This document shows, in pieces, positions 33,539 through 44,020 of a stretch of 64,000 nucleotides of DNA; the stretch's first letter is position 1, and each line of letters begins with the position of its first letter. Source of the DNA: Porphyra umbilicalis (Eukaryota; Rhodophyta; Bangiophyceae; Bangiales; Bangiaceae); contig KV918983.1 of NCBI GenBank assembly GCA_002049455.2, forward strand, positions 1 through 64,000. Direction: 5' to 3'. The notes beneath the pieces were generated by a model. The model saw only the letters and a list, made by a program, of their open reading frames with translations. It did no database searches and was not told the origin of the DNA. The position numbers and the translations under genes were made by a program.

Positions 33539-36085
33539 TCAAGGTGGAGCATTTGGAGCATCTGTGGGATAGCTTAGGGGTAGAAGATGGGCAAGAGAAG
33601 CCTGCGCTGCGGCCACGTCGGCCGCAACCCGGGCATGGAAAAGCCTCTTCTCCTCGGCCCTACTCAAACCACCCACCCCTCCCCCCTCGGACTGCGATGC
33701 TGGATCAGGCAAAACAAAAGAAGAAACAGGGGATTCGGGCGCAGGACGACGGGGCGTCGACTCGGGCCTCTCCACCCCGGCACCTGCCACGACGTTGGGA
33801 TGGTCACGCTTACGTGCCGTCCCACTTGCACCGGCCTGTTCTTGAGCTGCTGCTGCTGTTTCCAATGGGGCAACGGGAGCAGCTGTCCCTGTCGTCAAAA
33901 CATGGGTTGGGGGGAGTGGGCCTCGCGCTCCTTGTCCAGCGGGAGCTTGTGCGCCACCGCCATCTGTGCGACCGGCATCAGATGGGCCGTCCGCAGGTGC
34001 AGGAGGAGCCGACCTTGCGGGGGCCTTTGCCGGTCGGGGTGCGCGCGTCCGCTTGCCTCCCCTTGCAGTCGAGTTGGCAGGGGTGGAAGCCTTGCCGTTT
34101 GGGACAGTATTCACACTCGGACGGGCGGCGACAGAAGTGCCACTGCCAGTAGCAGCAGCTTTGGGCGGGCGTCCCCCGCCGGTTGCCGCCCGCGGCCTCA
34201 CAGCCCCACCAGCGCTTGGCCTGGTAGACGTCGCAGCGGGTTGTCCCGGGGTGCCAAGTGAGCTGGCAGCACCACGAGGCGCCTTGGATGCAGCGCGGGG
34301 AGCTGGTGGTCGAGCAGCTCGTGGACGTGGCCTTGCCCTGAGTACTTCCGCCCTCTGCGAGCGACGAAAAGCCGCCTCCTTGCTGTTGTCCCGAGCCCCG
34401 TCCGAGGCCATGGCGGCGTACTCCCCGGATAGATCTTGTGGGAGCTCATCGGCCACCGCCGGCAGGTCCGATGCTGGCACGCCTCCACCCCCGTCTGCAG
34501 ATGCTCCGCCGCTTGGGGACGCGCGCTCGTCTGTCGACAACGACGGCGCCAGCCCCGCTGAGTAGAACTCGTGGCGAAAGGCAGTCGTCAAGGGCGCGTT
34601 TTTGTTGACGTCGGCCCGCCCGGCAAACGCCAAGTCCGACAGGATGGAGGAGAACTGCTCCTACTTTGTCACCAGTAGAAGCAAGCAGGCGACAACAACC
34701 GTCAGCTTCATGGGCGACTTGCCGCTCACCCGCTGCACACACTCAACGCCGGGCAGCTTGTCCTTCTTAAAGAAGCGGGACGTCTTAACGCTTAGGTCTT
34801 CCAGCGCGTGGTTGATGCCCGCCATGTTGATGAGGATGGACCACCGTGAAGACTTGGCAAGGCGTTTGCGGTTGAGCTTCCACGCCAAAGTACCCTCGGG
34901 GGGTGTGGTGCTTCCCGAATCTTGGGGGGCCTTCCAATGTGGCCACCACAGCTCGCACATCCTCCAGATCGCGGCCGCGTCAGCCTTGGCGCCAGTCGGA
35001 CGTATGGTGCCGTCAGGGGCGGAGGGATTGGGCCGGGAGCGAGCCAGTACCAGGACCCCGTCGCTCAGCAGCTTGAGGAGCACGTCCTTCCCGTCAGGCA
35101 TGTCCATTACCGTACGTAGGACCGCGGCCACAGCCTTGACGGCGACCAAAGGCGGCGTCACGGTTGGTTGTTGCTCGTACAGGACGTGCGACGGGATGGA
35201 CTCGTCGTCGCCACCGTCAGACAAGTCGAGATCGCCTTGATCGCCTGCGACAGCCGAGCGAAGACTGCTTGATTGCTCTTCGTCCGCTTTGTCAGCGTCG
35301 TCCTCGTTGTCGACGCCCGCACCACCCGCAGCCACCGCTCCGCCCGCAGCCGCCGCGCCGCCCGCGGCACCCGCACCGTCCGCACCGGCAGCACCGCTCG
35401 TGCCACCAGTACCACCGCGCCAAAAGGGCGTTGCGGATACGACCATTCCTCCCTGCGGCACTGCATCCTCAACCTCCTCCCCCCCGTCGCCACCATCAAG
35501 TTGGGAGGCTTCCTCGTTTGCCGAAAGCACGAGACCTCCCGGTGGCAGTGGGTGTTCTTGTTCCTCATCGTCGCCGTCCAGCTGCCCGGGCAACAGCTCC
35601 AGGTTGGCCGCCGCGGCGGCCGCGGGGTTCATGGTCGTCGTGGACACGACCACCCCGCCGCGCGGCACGGCACCTTCCCCCTCGTCGTCATTTTGGCTCG
35701 CGGCCGCATGTGCCTTACGCAGCAGCAAAGCGTTCGCCTCCGCCAGCGCATCCGCTTCGAGATGGCGGTACGCAAAGGCGAGGCCAAGGTTGACGATGCG
35801 CTCCGAGTGCCGGTTGGCGTCGGTGAAGAAGCCCAGCCGGTCGACGACCCGGATCCACCTGTGGGTGGGCGCCTCCTGCGGGTTGTCGGACACGACCATG
35901 CGGCTGACCGCGCAGTGAAGCGCGGCGCTGTACGGTGCAAGATGAAGGTCAAGCTTAGAAGCCGCGTCGTACAGGTTGCGCAGCAGCGAACACAGAAAGA
36001 CCATCTTCTTCTTCTCTGAGATGCCCAGGTGCTCAAAGAACTTGAGGTAGAGTCGTTGCTCGGCGGCGTTGAAGACGGGCTCCAT
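33539..36085 (-). CDS. Accessory protein of the KDZ element, interrupted by one in-frame TAG
   Basis: I do not recognise a family. From the ATG at 36085 (just after a CAG that looks like a 5' UTR splice acceptor) the frame runs about 475 residues to a TAG at 34658-34660. The same frame continues as open coding sequence with similar style for about 370 more residues to 33539. The N-terminal 110 residues look folded (LYLKFFEHLGISEKKKMVFL). Then an acidic linker contains three copies of a P-x-G-G-x-V/L-V/L-S motif. A second globular region has WRMCELWWPHWKAP and KSSRWSILINMAGI. The part beyond the TAG is Ala/Pro/Arg-rich and basic. Either one nonsense change split a longer gene or the TAG is a true end. 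Convergent with the helicase. Confidence 0.6.
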
Positions 36086-37052
36086 GACGGTTCTGCAAAT
36101 CCGAAAGAAGAAAACAGAAGAGCACACATAGGAACAGCATATCAAAACTCACGCATGCAGCGACATTGAGAGAGAGGCACTAGGGGCGTCAGAAAAGGAC
36201 GTGGCGAAAACACAAACAAGGCGACAAATAGGTTGCACGACACGTGCGCCCCAACCAGCTCAGCCCTGTACACGTACCGCTCCACAAAGCCCTTGATACA
36301 ATCTCCCGTCACCAGCACAAAGCCAAGCCCCCGCCCCCTGCCGCTCCCCGCCAACGGGACCAACAGGCCACGACACCAGATGGGAGCCTGCAGCCAACCC
36401 AGCCACTGACACCACCTTCACGCCGCTACCCTTCCGCCGATGAGAGCAACGGAGGCGACCAGCACAGCACCAGTCTAACAGCACCAGAGCTCTCGACGGG
36501 CTTGCCGTCGTGCTCGACCGCCATCTCATCGTGGAGGCGCCCGCCACCCTCGCAAGGTGGTCAATCGGCAACCGCGCGGCGGCGCGCGCGCAACCGCCGT
36601 GGTCACGCTGTGGCCCCAATCTCCAGGAACGGCCAAGGTCAGTGATGTGCTGCGGTGGCGACAATCCCGAGGAATCGCGGCGCGAGCGCGCAAATCGCCA
36701 CCCTGATCGGTCCATAATTGGGCCGGGGTCCAATTATGCACCCCCCCCCCCCCCCCCCCCAGGGCGCCCCCCCCCCCCCCCCCCTCGTGTTCACTGCGTT
36801 CGTTCACAGCATTCTCTGTGAAAGCAATTTTTGGCATTTCCTATCTCGGGGGCCCGCACGCCCAGTGCGCAGCGACCGCGGTGGCGCGCCGACACCTGCT
36901 GCCCACCCCGTCCATCGCCCGCTGTTGCTGACGGCGACACGCTGCCAGTCGCCCGCCCTCTCCTTCCCCCACTCCCTCCCTCTCTTCCCAACCTCGCTGT
37001 GTCTCTCCCACGCCCGCCCCCCCCCGCTAACCCCCCCCCCGCCGCCGCCGCC
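36086..37052. other. Boundary region between the transposon block and CSP41
   Basis: Holds the upstream region of the minus-strand accessory gene, then C-runs at about 36730-36784, then a small hairpin near 36798-36825 (TTCACAG...CTGTGAA ending TGTGAAAGC) that may be the right end of the large element. From 36840 the sequence is GC-rich host DNA and presumably the CSP41 promoter and 5' UTR, with a C-rich, pyrimidine-rich leader before the ATG. Confidence 0.45.
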
Positions 37053-38263
37053 ATGGCGTTTATCGCCGCGTCGCCGCTGACCGCGCGGTCCGCCTTTGCC
37101 CCCGCCGCGTCGGCGGCGGCGACGCGGCGGCGCGCTGCCGCCGCCACCGCCGCCGGCGCGGCCCGCGGCGACCGGCGACGCCGCGCACCCGTCGGCGCGC
37201 CGCCCCGCCGCGCGGGCGGCGGCGCGCGCATGGAGGCGGGCACCCCCCCCCCGCGCTCGCCGGCAAGACGGTGCTCATCCTCAACACCAAGGGCGGCGGC
37301 CACGCGTTTATCGGCCTCCACGTGGCCGAGGCGGTGCTCGCGGCGGGCGGCCGCGTGCGGCTCCTCAACGTCGGGGATGAGGCCAGCCTATCGACGGCCC
37401 TCCCGTGCGCCCGCTACGCCGGTGTGGCCGCGTCGGCGGCCGACGGCGCGTTTGCGGTTGCGTATGGGTCGGCCGACGAGCTGCCGACGGCCTTTCCCGG
37501 CGTCGCCTTTGACGTGGTGCTCGACAACAACTCGAAGCGTGTCGACGAGGCGGCGTCCGTCGCCGACTTTGTGGCGTCGGCGGCCATCCCGCAGCTCCTC
37601 TACATCTCCTCTGCGGGCCAGTACGTGTACGACCCGTCGGTGGCGCCACACATTGAGGGCGACGCGGCCGCCGGCGGGCAGGTGGAGGTGGAGGCGTCCC
37701 TGTCGGCGCGGGGCACCCCCTTTGCGGCCTTTCGGCCCATCTACCTCGTCGGCGCGGCGTCGGCCAAGCGGGACTACCTCGACTTCTTTTTCGACCGCCT
37801 CGTCCGCGGCCGGCGGGTGCCCATCCCCGGCAGCGGCGCGGAGGTGACGTCCCTCACCGACGTGGCCGACGTGGCGTCGATGCTCGTGGCGGCCATGGCG
37901 CGGCCCGCCGCGGCGACCGGGGGGGAGGTGTACAACGCCACCGCGGGGCGGGGCGTCACGCTCGACGGCGTCGCGCGGCTGTGCGCCGCCGCCGTCGGCG
38001 TCGACGCGGCGGTCGTGCACTATGACCCGTCGCGCGTGGCGGTTGACGGGTTTAGCGTCAAAAAGGCGTTTCCGTTTCGCCCCCGCCACTTTTTTGCCGA
38101 CGCGGGCGCCGCCGAGGCGGCGCTCGGCTGGGCGCCGGGCGCCAATGGGGACCTGGCGGCGGTCGTGGCGCAGAGCTACGCCGAGTACGTGGCGCTGGGG
38201 TTGGGCGAGCGGGACGTGTCGTTTGCAATGGACGATGCCATCCTCGGCGCGGTCGCTGCGTAG
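37053..38263 (+). CDS. CSP41: Chloroplast stem-loop RNA-binding protein CSP41-like (atypical SDR/epimerase)
   Basis: CSP41 proteins are plastid RNA-binding proteins or endonucleases built on an NAD-dependent epimerase fold. The first 65-70 residues (MAFIAASPLTARSAF, then Ala/Arg-rich) resemble a transit peptide. The fold follows: VLILNTKGGGHAFIGLHVAE as a modified Rossmann glycine motif, VVLDNNSKRVDEA, LLYISSAGQYVYDP, HIEGDA, FRPIYLVG, FFFDRLVRG, VPIPGSG, and late NATAGRGVTLDGVARLCAAA, VVHYDP and FPFRPRHFFAD. The end FAMDDAILGAVAA matches the CSP41a-type end. Length is about 400 residues, normal for the family. The Tyr-x-x-x-Lys catalytic pair of true epimerases is replaced, as in CSP41. One frame change lies in a C-run at about 37241-37250, at the transit peptide boundary. 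No intron was seen. Confidence 0.93.
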
Positions 38264-38568
38264 GCGTTGCTCCCGAGGGCGGGTTGACAGTGGCGGCGTC
38301 GGGAGGACCACCGGTGGGGGGTTCTCACAAGAGCTTGTGTTTTCTTTTTTTTTCTTCAAGCATCCCTTTTGGCGGTCGATTAATTCCTTTTTGCCTCCTT
38401 GCTGGACGCGCCCGTGCGTGTGCATAAACACGCTCTTATTCAAAGCCCCGCGTTCGCCTGGCGACTCCGGCCCGTGCGCCCCCGGTTGGTCGCTGCGCCC
38501 TGTCCGACCCGGTGTCGCCTCGTCGCGGCTTCCCCCCCCCCCCCCCTCCCCCCCCCCCCTCCACCGCC
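38264..38568. other. Short intergenic region between CSP41 and the longin-like gene
   Basis: About 300 bases with a T-rich stretch at 38340-38360 (likely CSP41 3' end) and a C-rich leader immediately before the next ATG. No other feature seen. Confidence 0.5.
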
Positions 38569-39631
38569 ATGCCACCCTCAGTCCTCCACCGCCTCCTCAT
38601 CTTTGACCGCCCCCCCGCCGCGGCGGTCGTGTACCAGCAGGTCTTCCCTGCGCCCGCCGGCGGCCACGACGCGGCCGACGCGGCGGGCGCCGCCGCCGCC
38701 GCCGCCGTGCCCGCCGACACGCTGCGGGATGTGGTGACGGTCTTTTCCCAATTTTCGCGCGACGTTGGTGGCGGCGGTACGTGTGCGCGCCGCGGCGGCG
38801 GGTGTGGGGCGCGGGGGGGGGGGGTGGGGGTGGGGGTGGGGGGTGAGGGGTGGGGGGGCGGGGAGGGAGAGGCGGGAATGGAGTGGAGTGCGCGGCTAGC
38901 GGGGCGTGGGCGGGTCGGGGCGGATGCGGGCGTGGGCACTGTGCTGACTGGCGTGTGGCTAGTGGCGGCTGATGGTTGTGGAGGTGGCCACTGGCGCCTG
39001 GGGACCGACGTGTGGGCGTGGCTTGGGGCGTACAGAGGTGCAACGGCTGGTGTTTCGCCGACCGCCTCCCCCCCTGGGTGACGCGTCTGTCCAGTGGGCG
39101 CCGGTACGTGGTGCTGCTCGCCTGCTGCTCTTTGCCTGGACGGCTGCGGGTGCCTGGACGGCCCCGTTTCCATCTTCATGGGCCCCCCCTGCGGCACAGT
39201 GTTCCCGCTCACGGCCGCTCACGCGCGTCGGCTGCGGCCACCTGCATAACGGATGTATCCCCACTGCCAAGACTGGTTCTCCCCCTCCCCCCTGCCGTCT
39301 CTCCCCCACAGGAGCCCGACGAGCCCCTCCTCACCTCTGCGTGGCCGTCGCTCTCCCTCACCACCGCCACCGCCGGCGCCTTTACGGTCATTGTCCTTGA
39401 CAATGGGGCGGTGCCGCCGACGCCCGCGCCGGCCGACGTTGGCGGTGGCGCGGGCGGGGCGTCCCCCGCGGGCGGCCCGCCCGACGCGGTCGCCGCGTTT
39501 GTGCGCGCCACGGCGGCGTACGTGGCCGCGCACGCCCCAACGTTTGCGGGGGGGGGGGGGTGGCAGGGGGGATGACGCGGCGGCAAGTCGACGAGGACGT
39601 GGAGCGGATACGGGCGGCGATGCGGTTGTGA
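38569..39631 (+). CDS. Small longin-like domain protein, three exons
   Basis: Exons are 38569-38776, 39036-39103 (68 bases) and 39312-39631; both donors are GTACGT and both acceptors are CAG, and the phases join exactly (GAG at the first junction, phase 0 at the second). The protein starts MPPSVLHRLLIFDRPPAAAV followed by VYQQVFPAP, resembling the first strands of longin or AP-sigma-type domains, then a helix (DTLRDVVTVFSQFSRDV), a strand (VQRLVFRR), a conserved-looking SLTTATAGAFTVIVLDNG strand and a helix (AAFVRATAAYVAAHA). It ends RQVDEDVERIRAAMRL after a frame change in a G-run at about 39549-39558. About 200 residues. Longin domains act in membrane trafficking; that role is inference and I cannot name the family. 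Confidence 0.6.
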
Positions 39632-40233
39632 GGGGGGAGGGGGGGGGGGGGGGGAGGTGCGGGCGTGTGGGTGGGCAGAGGCATGCGTGGGCGTCGCTTG
39701 ACGCTTGGTCGTTGGCGCGGCCCGCGCAGCTGCGTGTGCGTCTCTGTAGCCCCGCGGCTGCCGCGCTCACGTGGAATTGATCTTGGCGTGGCGCCCCTAA
39801 ACACCGAACAAGTCTTTTTGGTGCTGAATTCGTTGGCGTCGGCACCGCGAGACGAGGCGGTCGTGTGAGCCCGTGTCTTGGCGGCGCCCCCGGCGGCGTT
39901 CTCGGCGGCGCCCCATACGACGCCCGGCCGACGCGAGGGCGACCAAACGACTGTTGCGCCCCAATCCCCTGTTGCCGTCGTCGCTTGACGCCTCTCACAC
40001 AGACGCCATCCCAATGCTGCCACAGCGCCTTGTTTTGCTCACCCTCCCACGTCTGCCGTAGCGCCGTCGCGCCGTCGGTAGGCGCCACCCGGTTGGTTGT
40101 CCACCCCGCGTTGACCCATCCGTCCAAAACCACCCTGCCGCATCGGCTTGTCTTCTCCACCCCTCTCATCTACTGTACCTCCCCTCGAACCCGCCCCCCC
40201 CCCCCCCCGCCCGCATTGGACGCCACGCCGACC
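39632..40233. other. Intergenic region upstream of exportin-4
   Basis: About 600 bases. G-runs at 39634-39655, then mixed sequence, then a pyrimidine-rich leader ending in a C-run just before the exportin ATG. No gene or clear TATA box seen. Confidence 0.5.
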
Positions 40234-43200
40234 ATGACCATGGCCATCGTCTCTGAATTCGAGCGCCTCGTCGAGGCGCTCCTCGCCCCCGCCACCGCCG
40301 CCGCCACGACGGCGGCGCTGCTCGACCTCGAGGCGCGCCCCGACGCGGTCGCCATTGCCCAAACGGTTATCCCCGCGACGGCGTCCCCCCCCGCCCGCTT
40401 CCACGCGTGCCGCCTCCTGCGCGTCGCCGCCCTCTCCCAGTGGCCCGCCCTCCCCGCCGCCGCCCGCTACGGCAACGACCGGCTCGTTGGGGGCGGCGCG
40501 ACGCCGTCCCTCCGCGGGTGGTTGCTCGCGTTTGTCGACGCCCGCGGGGCGGCGCTGTCCCCCGTCGAACTGCGCGCCGCCCTCCACACGGCCGCCGCGC
40601 TCGGCCGCCGCGCCTACCTCGAAGAGCCGTCGGGCGTGCGGGGGGGTGGGTCGCCGCCGTCGCGCAGCTGCCCCCGCCCCTGGCCGCCGAGGCGCTCGCG
40701 GCGGTGGCAGAGGAGATGGCGGGGGGGGGGCCGCCGTGGCGGCGGCCACCGCGGGCGTCGAGCGGGAGGCGTGGCGCCGCGCCCGCGCCGTGTTTTTGAG
40801 GGGGGGGGACGGCGCCGCGCTCGTCACCGCCGCCGCGCGGTTGGTGCACGGGGGCACACCGCACGCCGACGGGGCGGCGGCGGGGGGCGGGGGCGGACCC
40901 CCGCCGCCCTACCCCCCCCCCCCGGCGGTCGCGGCCCTGCTGACGGTCCTCTCCGCCCGCTTCCCCCCGACCGGCGGGGACCACCGCCCCCCCTCCTCTG
41001 CGTGGCGGTCGGTGCTCGCAGACGTTGGCGCCCTCCTCGGCGTCCTCTTTCGCGGCGCCGCCGCCGCCGACGCGGCGGCGGCCGCCGGCGTGCCCGCCGC
41101 CGCCGCCGTCGCGGCCGACCTCCGCGCCGCCGTGGCGGTGCTCGCCGGCGTCCGCCGGTCGGCCTACCCGTCGGCCGCCGCCGCCGAGGCGGCGCTGCGG
41201 GCCGCCCTCCACGGCGGCGGGCGGTGGGGCGACGCGCCCGCGGCCGCGACGCGCACCCGCGGCGCGTATGCCGAGTTGTGGTTGCGGGCGGTGGCCGCCC
41301 ACGGGCTGCCGCCGGTCGTGGCGAGTGGGTGCCTCGCCCACTTTGGCGCCTCTGTCGTGCGGCAGCTGCGCGCGCCGCCGCCGGGGCGGGGGGGCGGGGG
41401 CGCGGGGGCGGGGGCGGGGGGGTGGGCGGGCGACACGGCCGAGGAGGTCGACGCGGCCGACGCGGCGGTGCGGGATTGCCTCATGGAGGCGGCGGCGCTG
41501 TTGGTGGCCGACGCGGCCGACACGGACGCGTCGACGGCGGCGGCGTTTCGGCCGCTGGTGCTCGACGTCCTCGGCGCGTTTGTTGAGGGGCTCCTCGCGC
41601 GTGCCGCCGCGTCCGTCGCGCCCGCGACGGGCAGTGACGGGGGGGAGGGGGAGGAGGAGGAGGAGGAGGAGGAGGACGGGTTGGATGAGAGCGTGGAGGA
41701 GGCGCGCCTCGAGACGGCCGCCTCGCTCTTTCGCTTTGCGGCGGCCGTGGGCGCGCCGGGGGCCGTCGCGTCGCTCGCGGCGCTCCTCTCCCAGGCGGTG
41801 GGGGGGCTGTTTGGGGCGCCGCCCGCCGACGGGGCGGCGTTGGCGGCGGCGCAAGAGCGCGTGACGGTGCTCGTCGGCCTCGGCGCGGCCGTGTTGGCCG
41901 ACGCGGGGCGGGGGGAGACGCCGTCAGTGCCGCCCGCGTTTTTGTCGCCGCCGCCGACCGCGCGCGGCGGCGGCGGCGCCGCCAATGGGTCTGCCCCCGA
42001 CGGCGCGTCGTCGGCGGGCACGCCGACCGCCGCCGAGGCGGCCGCGGCGCTCTTTGCCGCCCTCATCGACGCGGTGCGGGGGGAGGCGGCGGCGGCGGCG
42101 GCGCGCGGCGTGCACGCCGCCGAGGTGTCGCCGCGCGTCGCCGCGGCGGCGCTGTCGGCGACCGCCCGCGTCGCGCGCACGTACCTCCTCGGCGGCGCGG
42201 CGGGGACGGTGGGGGGGGGGGGGTCGTCCGCGCCGCCCAGGCAACGGCCGTCGGCGCGGCGGTCGCCGCCCTCACGGGGCGCTCGTTTGAGCCAGACGTG
42301 GCGGCGGCCGCCGCGGGGCTGCTGCGCGTCCTCGCGCCCGCCGTTTGTGGGGGCGTCGGGGGGGGCAGAATGGCGGCGGCGGTGGTGGCGGCGGCGGGGA
42401 GCCCCCCCCCCCGACCCGTCGGTGGTGGCCGCGTGGCAGGCACTTGCGTCGGCCGACGTGGCCGCCTACGCGGCCGTGCCCGTCGAGGCGGCCGCCGACG
42501 TCGGCACCGCCCTCGCCATTGTGTATGGGGCCGACGCGACCGCGCGGCCGGCGGCGGTCGTTGCCGCCGCCGCCGCCGCGGCCGCGTCGACCGTGTCGTC
42601 TGACAAGGACGATGACGTGCTCGTTGCCGCCCTGCACCTGCTGCGGGGCCTCGGGCGCCACGCCGGGCCGGCGTCGGGGCCGCTGCGACGGGCGGTGTTG
42701 ACGCTCCTCGCGCCGCCGCCCGACGGCGGTGTCGGCGCGCCCGCCGCCCGCGACAGCGTTGCGGGCACCGTCTCGGCGGCAGCCTCCCGCCGCGGCCGCC
42801 CCGACGTGGCGGCGGCGGTGGCGCGGCTCGCCGACGACCTCGCGGGCGCGCACTTGGCGCACATGACGCCGCCCGAGGCGGCGGCGCTCTATGGCGCTGC
42901 CGTCGGCCTGTGCCGCGCCGCGTCGGCGGCGGCGGCCGCCGCCGCCGCCGGCGCCGAGGCGGGCGCCTCGGCCGCGCGGCGGGCGGCCGACGCGGACGCG
43001 CGGGCGGCGACGGTTACGGCGGTGCTCTCCCTCCTCCTCCGGTTGCTCGACAAGGACGCGGTGGATTTTGCCGACGAGGCGGGTGCGGGGGGCGGGGGCC
43101 CCCCGCCGCCGCCCTGCCCCGCCGACGTGGTCGCCGTCGGCTTGGCAGAGCTGGAGGGCGCCCTGTCGTCGGCCGAGGCCGTCGAGCCGGGCCTCCGCCT

Positions 43201-44020
43201 CCGCCAGCAGCTGCTCGTCGCCGAGGTGCTGACGCGCCACCCAGACCGCATCGACGCGGCGGCGCGCCCGCCGGCGGTCGCCCGCGGCGCCGCCCCGCCG
43301 CTGCCGGCGGCGCTGCGGGATCGGCTGCTCGCCACGCTCGCCGACGCGCTCTTTGGCGACACCCCCGCGGCGGCGGGCGGCGGCGGCGGGGCGGGCGGCG
43401 GCTGGGTGGGCCGGCCCCCCGCCGCCGCGGCCGCCGCGGGCGGCGGCGGACGGCCGACGCCCCTCCCGTCGGCCGCCCGCCGGCGGTCGCTCGAGGCGCT
43501 CGCCGCGCTCGCCGCGGCGGCGCCGCCCGCGTCGGCGGCGGCGCTCGCGCGCACGTTTGCGCCGCCGCTCGTCGTGGCGCTCGCCGCCGGCGCCGTGGGG
43601 GGCGACGATGGGGGGGGTGGCGCCGGCGACGGCGGTGGCGGTGGTGGTGGTGGTGGTGGTGGTGGTGGCGGCGTGGCGGCCGGGGGGGCGACGCTCGACG
43701 CCGCGTCGGACGCGCTGCTGCCGCTGTTCCTCGCCGACGGCGGCGCGGTGGCGGCGGCGGCCGAGGCGCTGGCGGCGGCCACGGGGCCGCTGGCGGGGGG
43801 GGGGGGGGGGCGCCTCGCCGACGCCGTTGCGTACCTGGGCGCCTCTGCGTCGGCGGTGGCGGCGGGCGTCGGGGCGGGGGGGGGGGGGGGGAGGGGGGGG
43901 CGGGGGGGGGGGGTCGCCCGCCGCGCCGCGGCTGCCGCCTACCGGCCGATCGTGCGGCGGTTTGCGGCCGACGCGCGGGCGCTGGTGCTCGAGTCGCCGC
44001 CGCCGGTGCAGGGCAAGTAG
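40234..44020 (+). CDS. XPO4: Exportin-4-like nuclear transport receptor
   Basis: Exportin-4 is an importin-beta family HEAT-repeat receptor that carries cargo with Ran-GTP across the nuclear pore. The start at 40234 (GACC before the ATG) gives EFERLVEALLAP and then FHACRLLRVAALSQWPAL, matching the exportin N-terminal HEAT helices. Strong landmarks are ADAGRGETPSVPPAFL (human: ADDTQGETPLIPPEI) and LLLRLLDKDAVDFADEAG followed by PADVVAVGL. Length is about 1,260 residues against 1,150 in animals, the excess being Ala/Gly insertions, including poly-Gly from GGT triplets (43637-43671). An acidic Glu run lies at about 41645-41675. Frame changes occur at G/C runs near 40641, 40722, 42211 and 42405; the last two cancel. 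No intron was seen. The family assignment rests on these conserved blocks. Confidence 0.82.

Larger units (their letters stand above)
22195..36825. mobile_element. Large KDZ-superfamily DNA transposon with transposase-Ulp1, Pif1 helicase and accessory genes
   Basis: This gene block is distinct from the host blocks: lower GC, long uninterrupted frames and mobile-element functions. It holds a KDZ transposase fused to a Ulp1 protease (23375-28442, +), a Pif1-like helicase (30691-33504, +) and an opposite-strand gene (33539-36085, -) with one internal stop. KDZ families (Kyakuja, Dileera, Zisupton) are known to encode SWIM, cysteine-cluster and Ulp1 domains; a linked Pif1 gene is not something I know as standard. 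Boundaries are inferred: GCTTTCACA starts the palindrome at 22195 and its complement ends another hairpin at 36817-36825. No matching target-site duplication is seen, so the ends are uncertain by up to several hundred bases. The left palindrome is shared with the decayed neighbour. Confidence 0.6.

Noticed and set aside
22195-36825. Polinton-like or Helitron identity for the large element
   Set aside because: There is no DNA polymerase B, packaging ATPase or capsid gene, the protease is Ulp1-type fused to a KDZ core, and the Pif1 protein has no HUH Rep domain.
37388-38575. 395-codon minus-strand frame opposite CSP41
   Set aside because: Exact antisense of a clearly conserved gene; Arg/Gly-rich translation.
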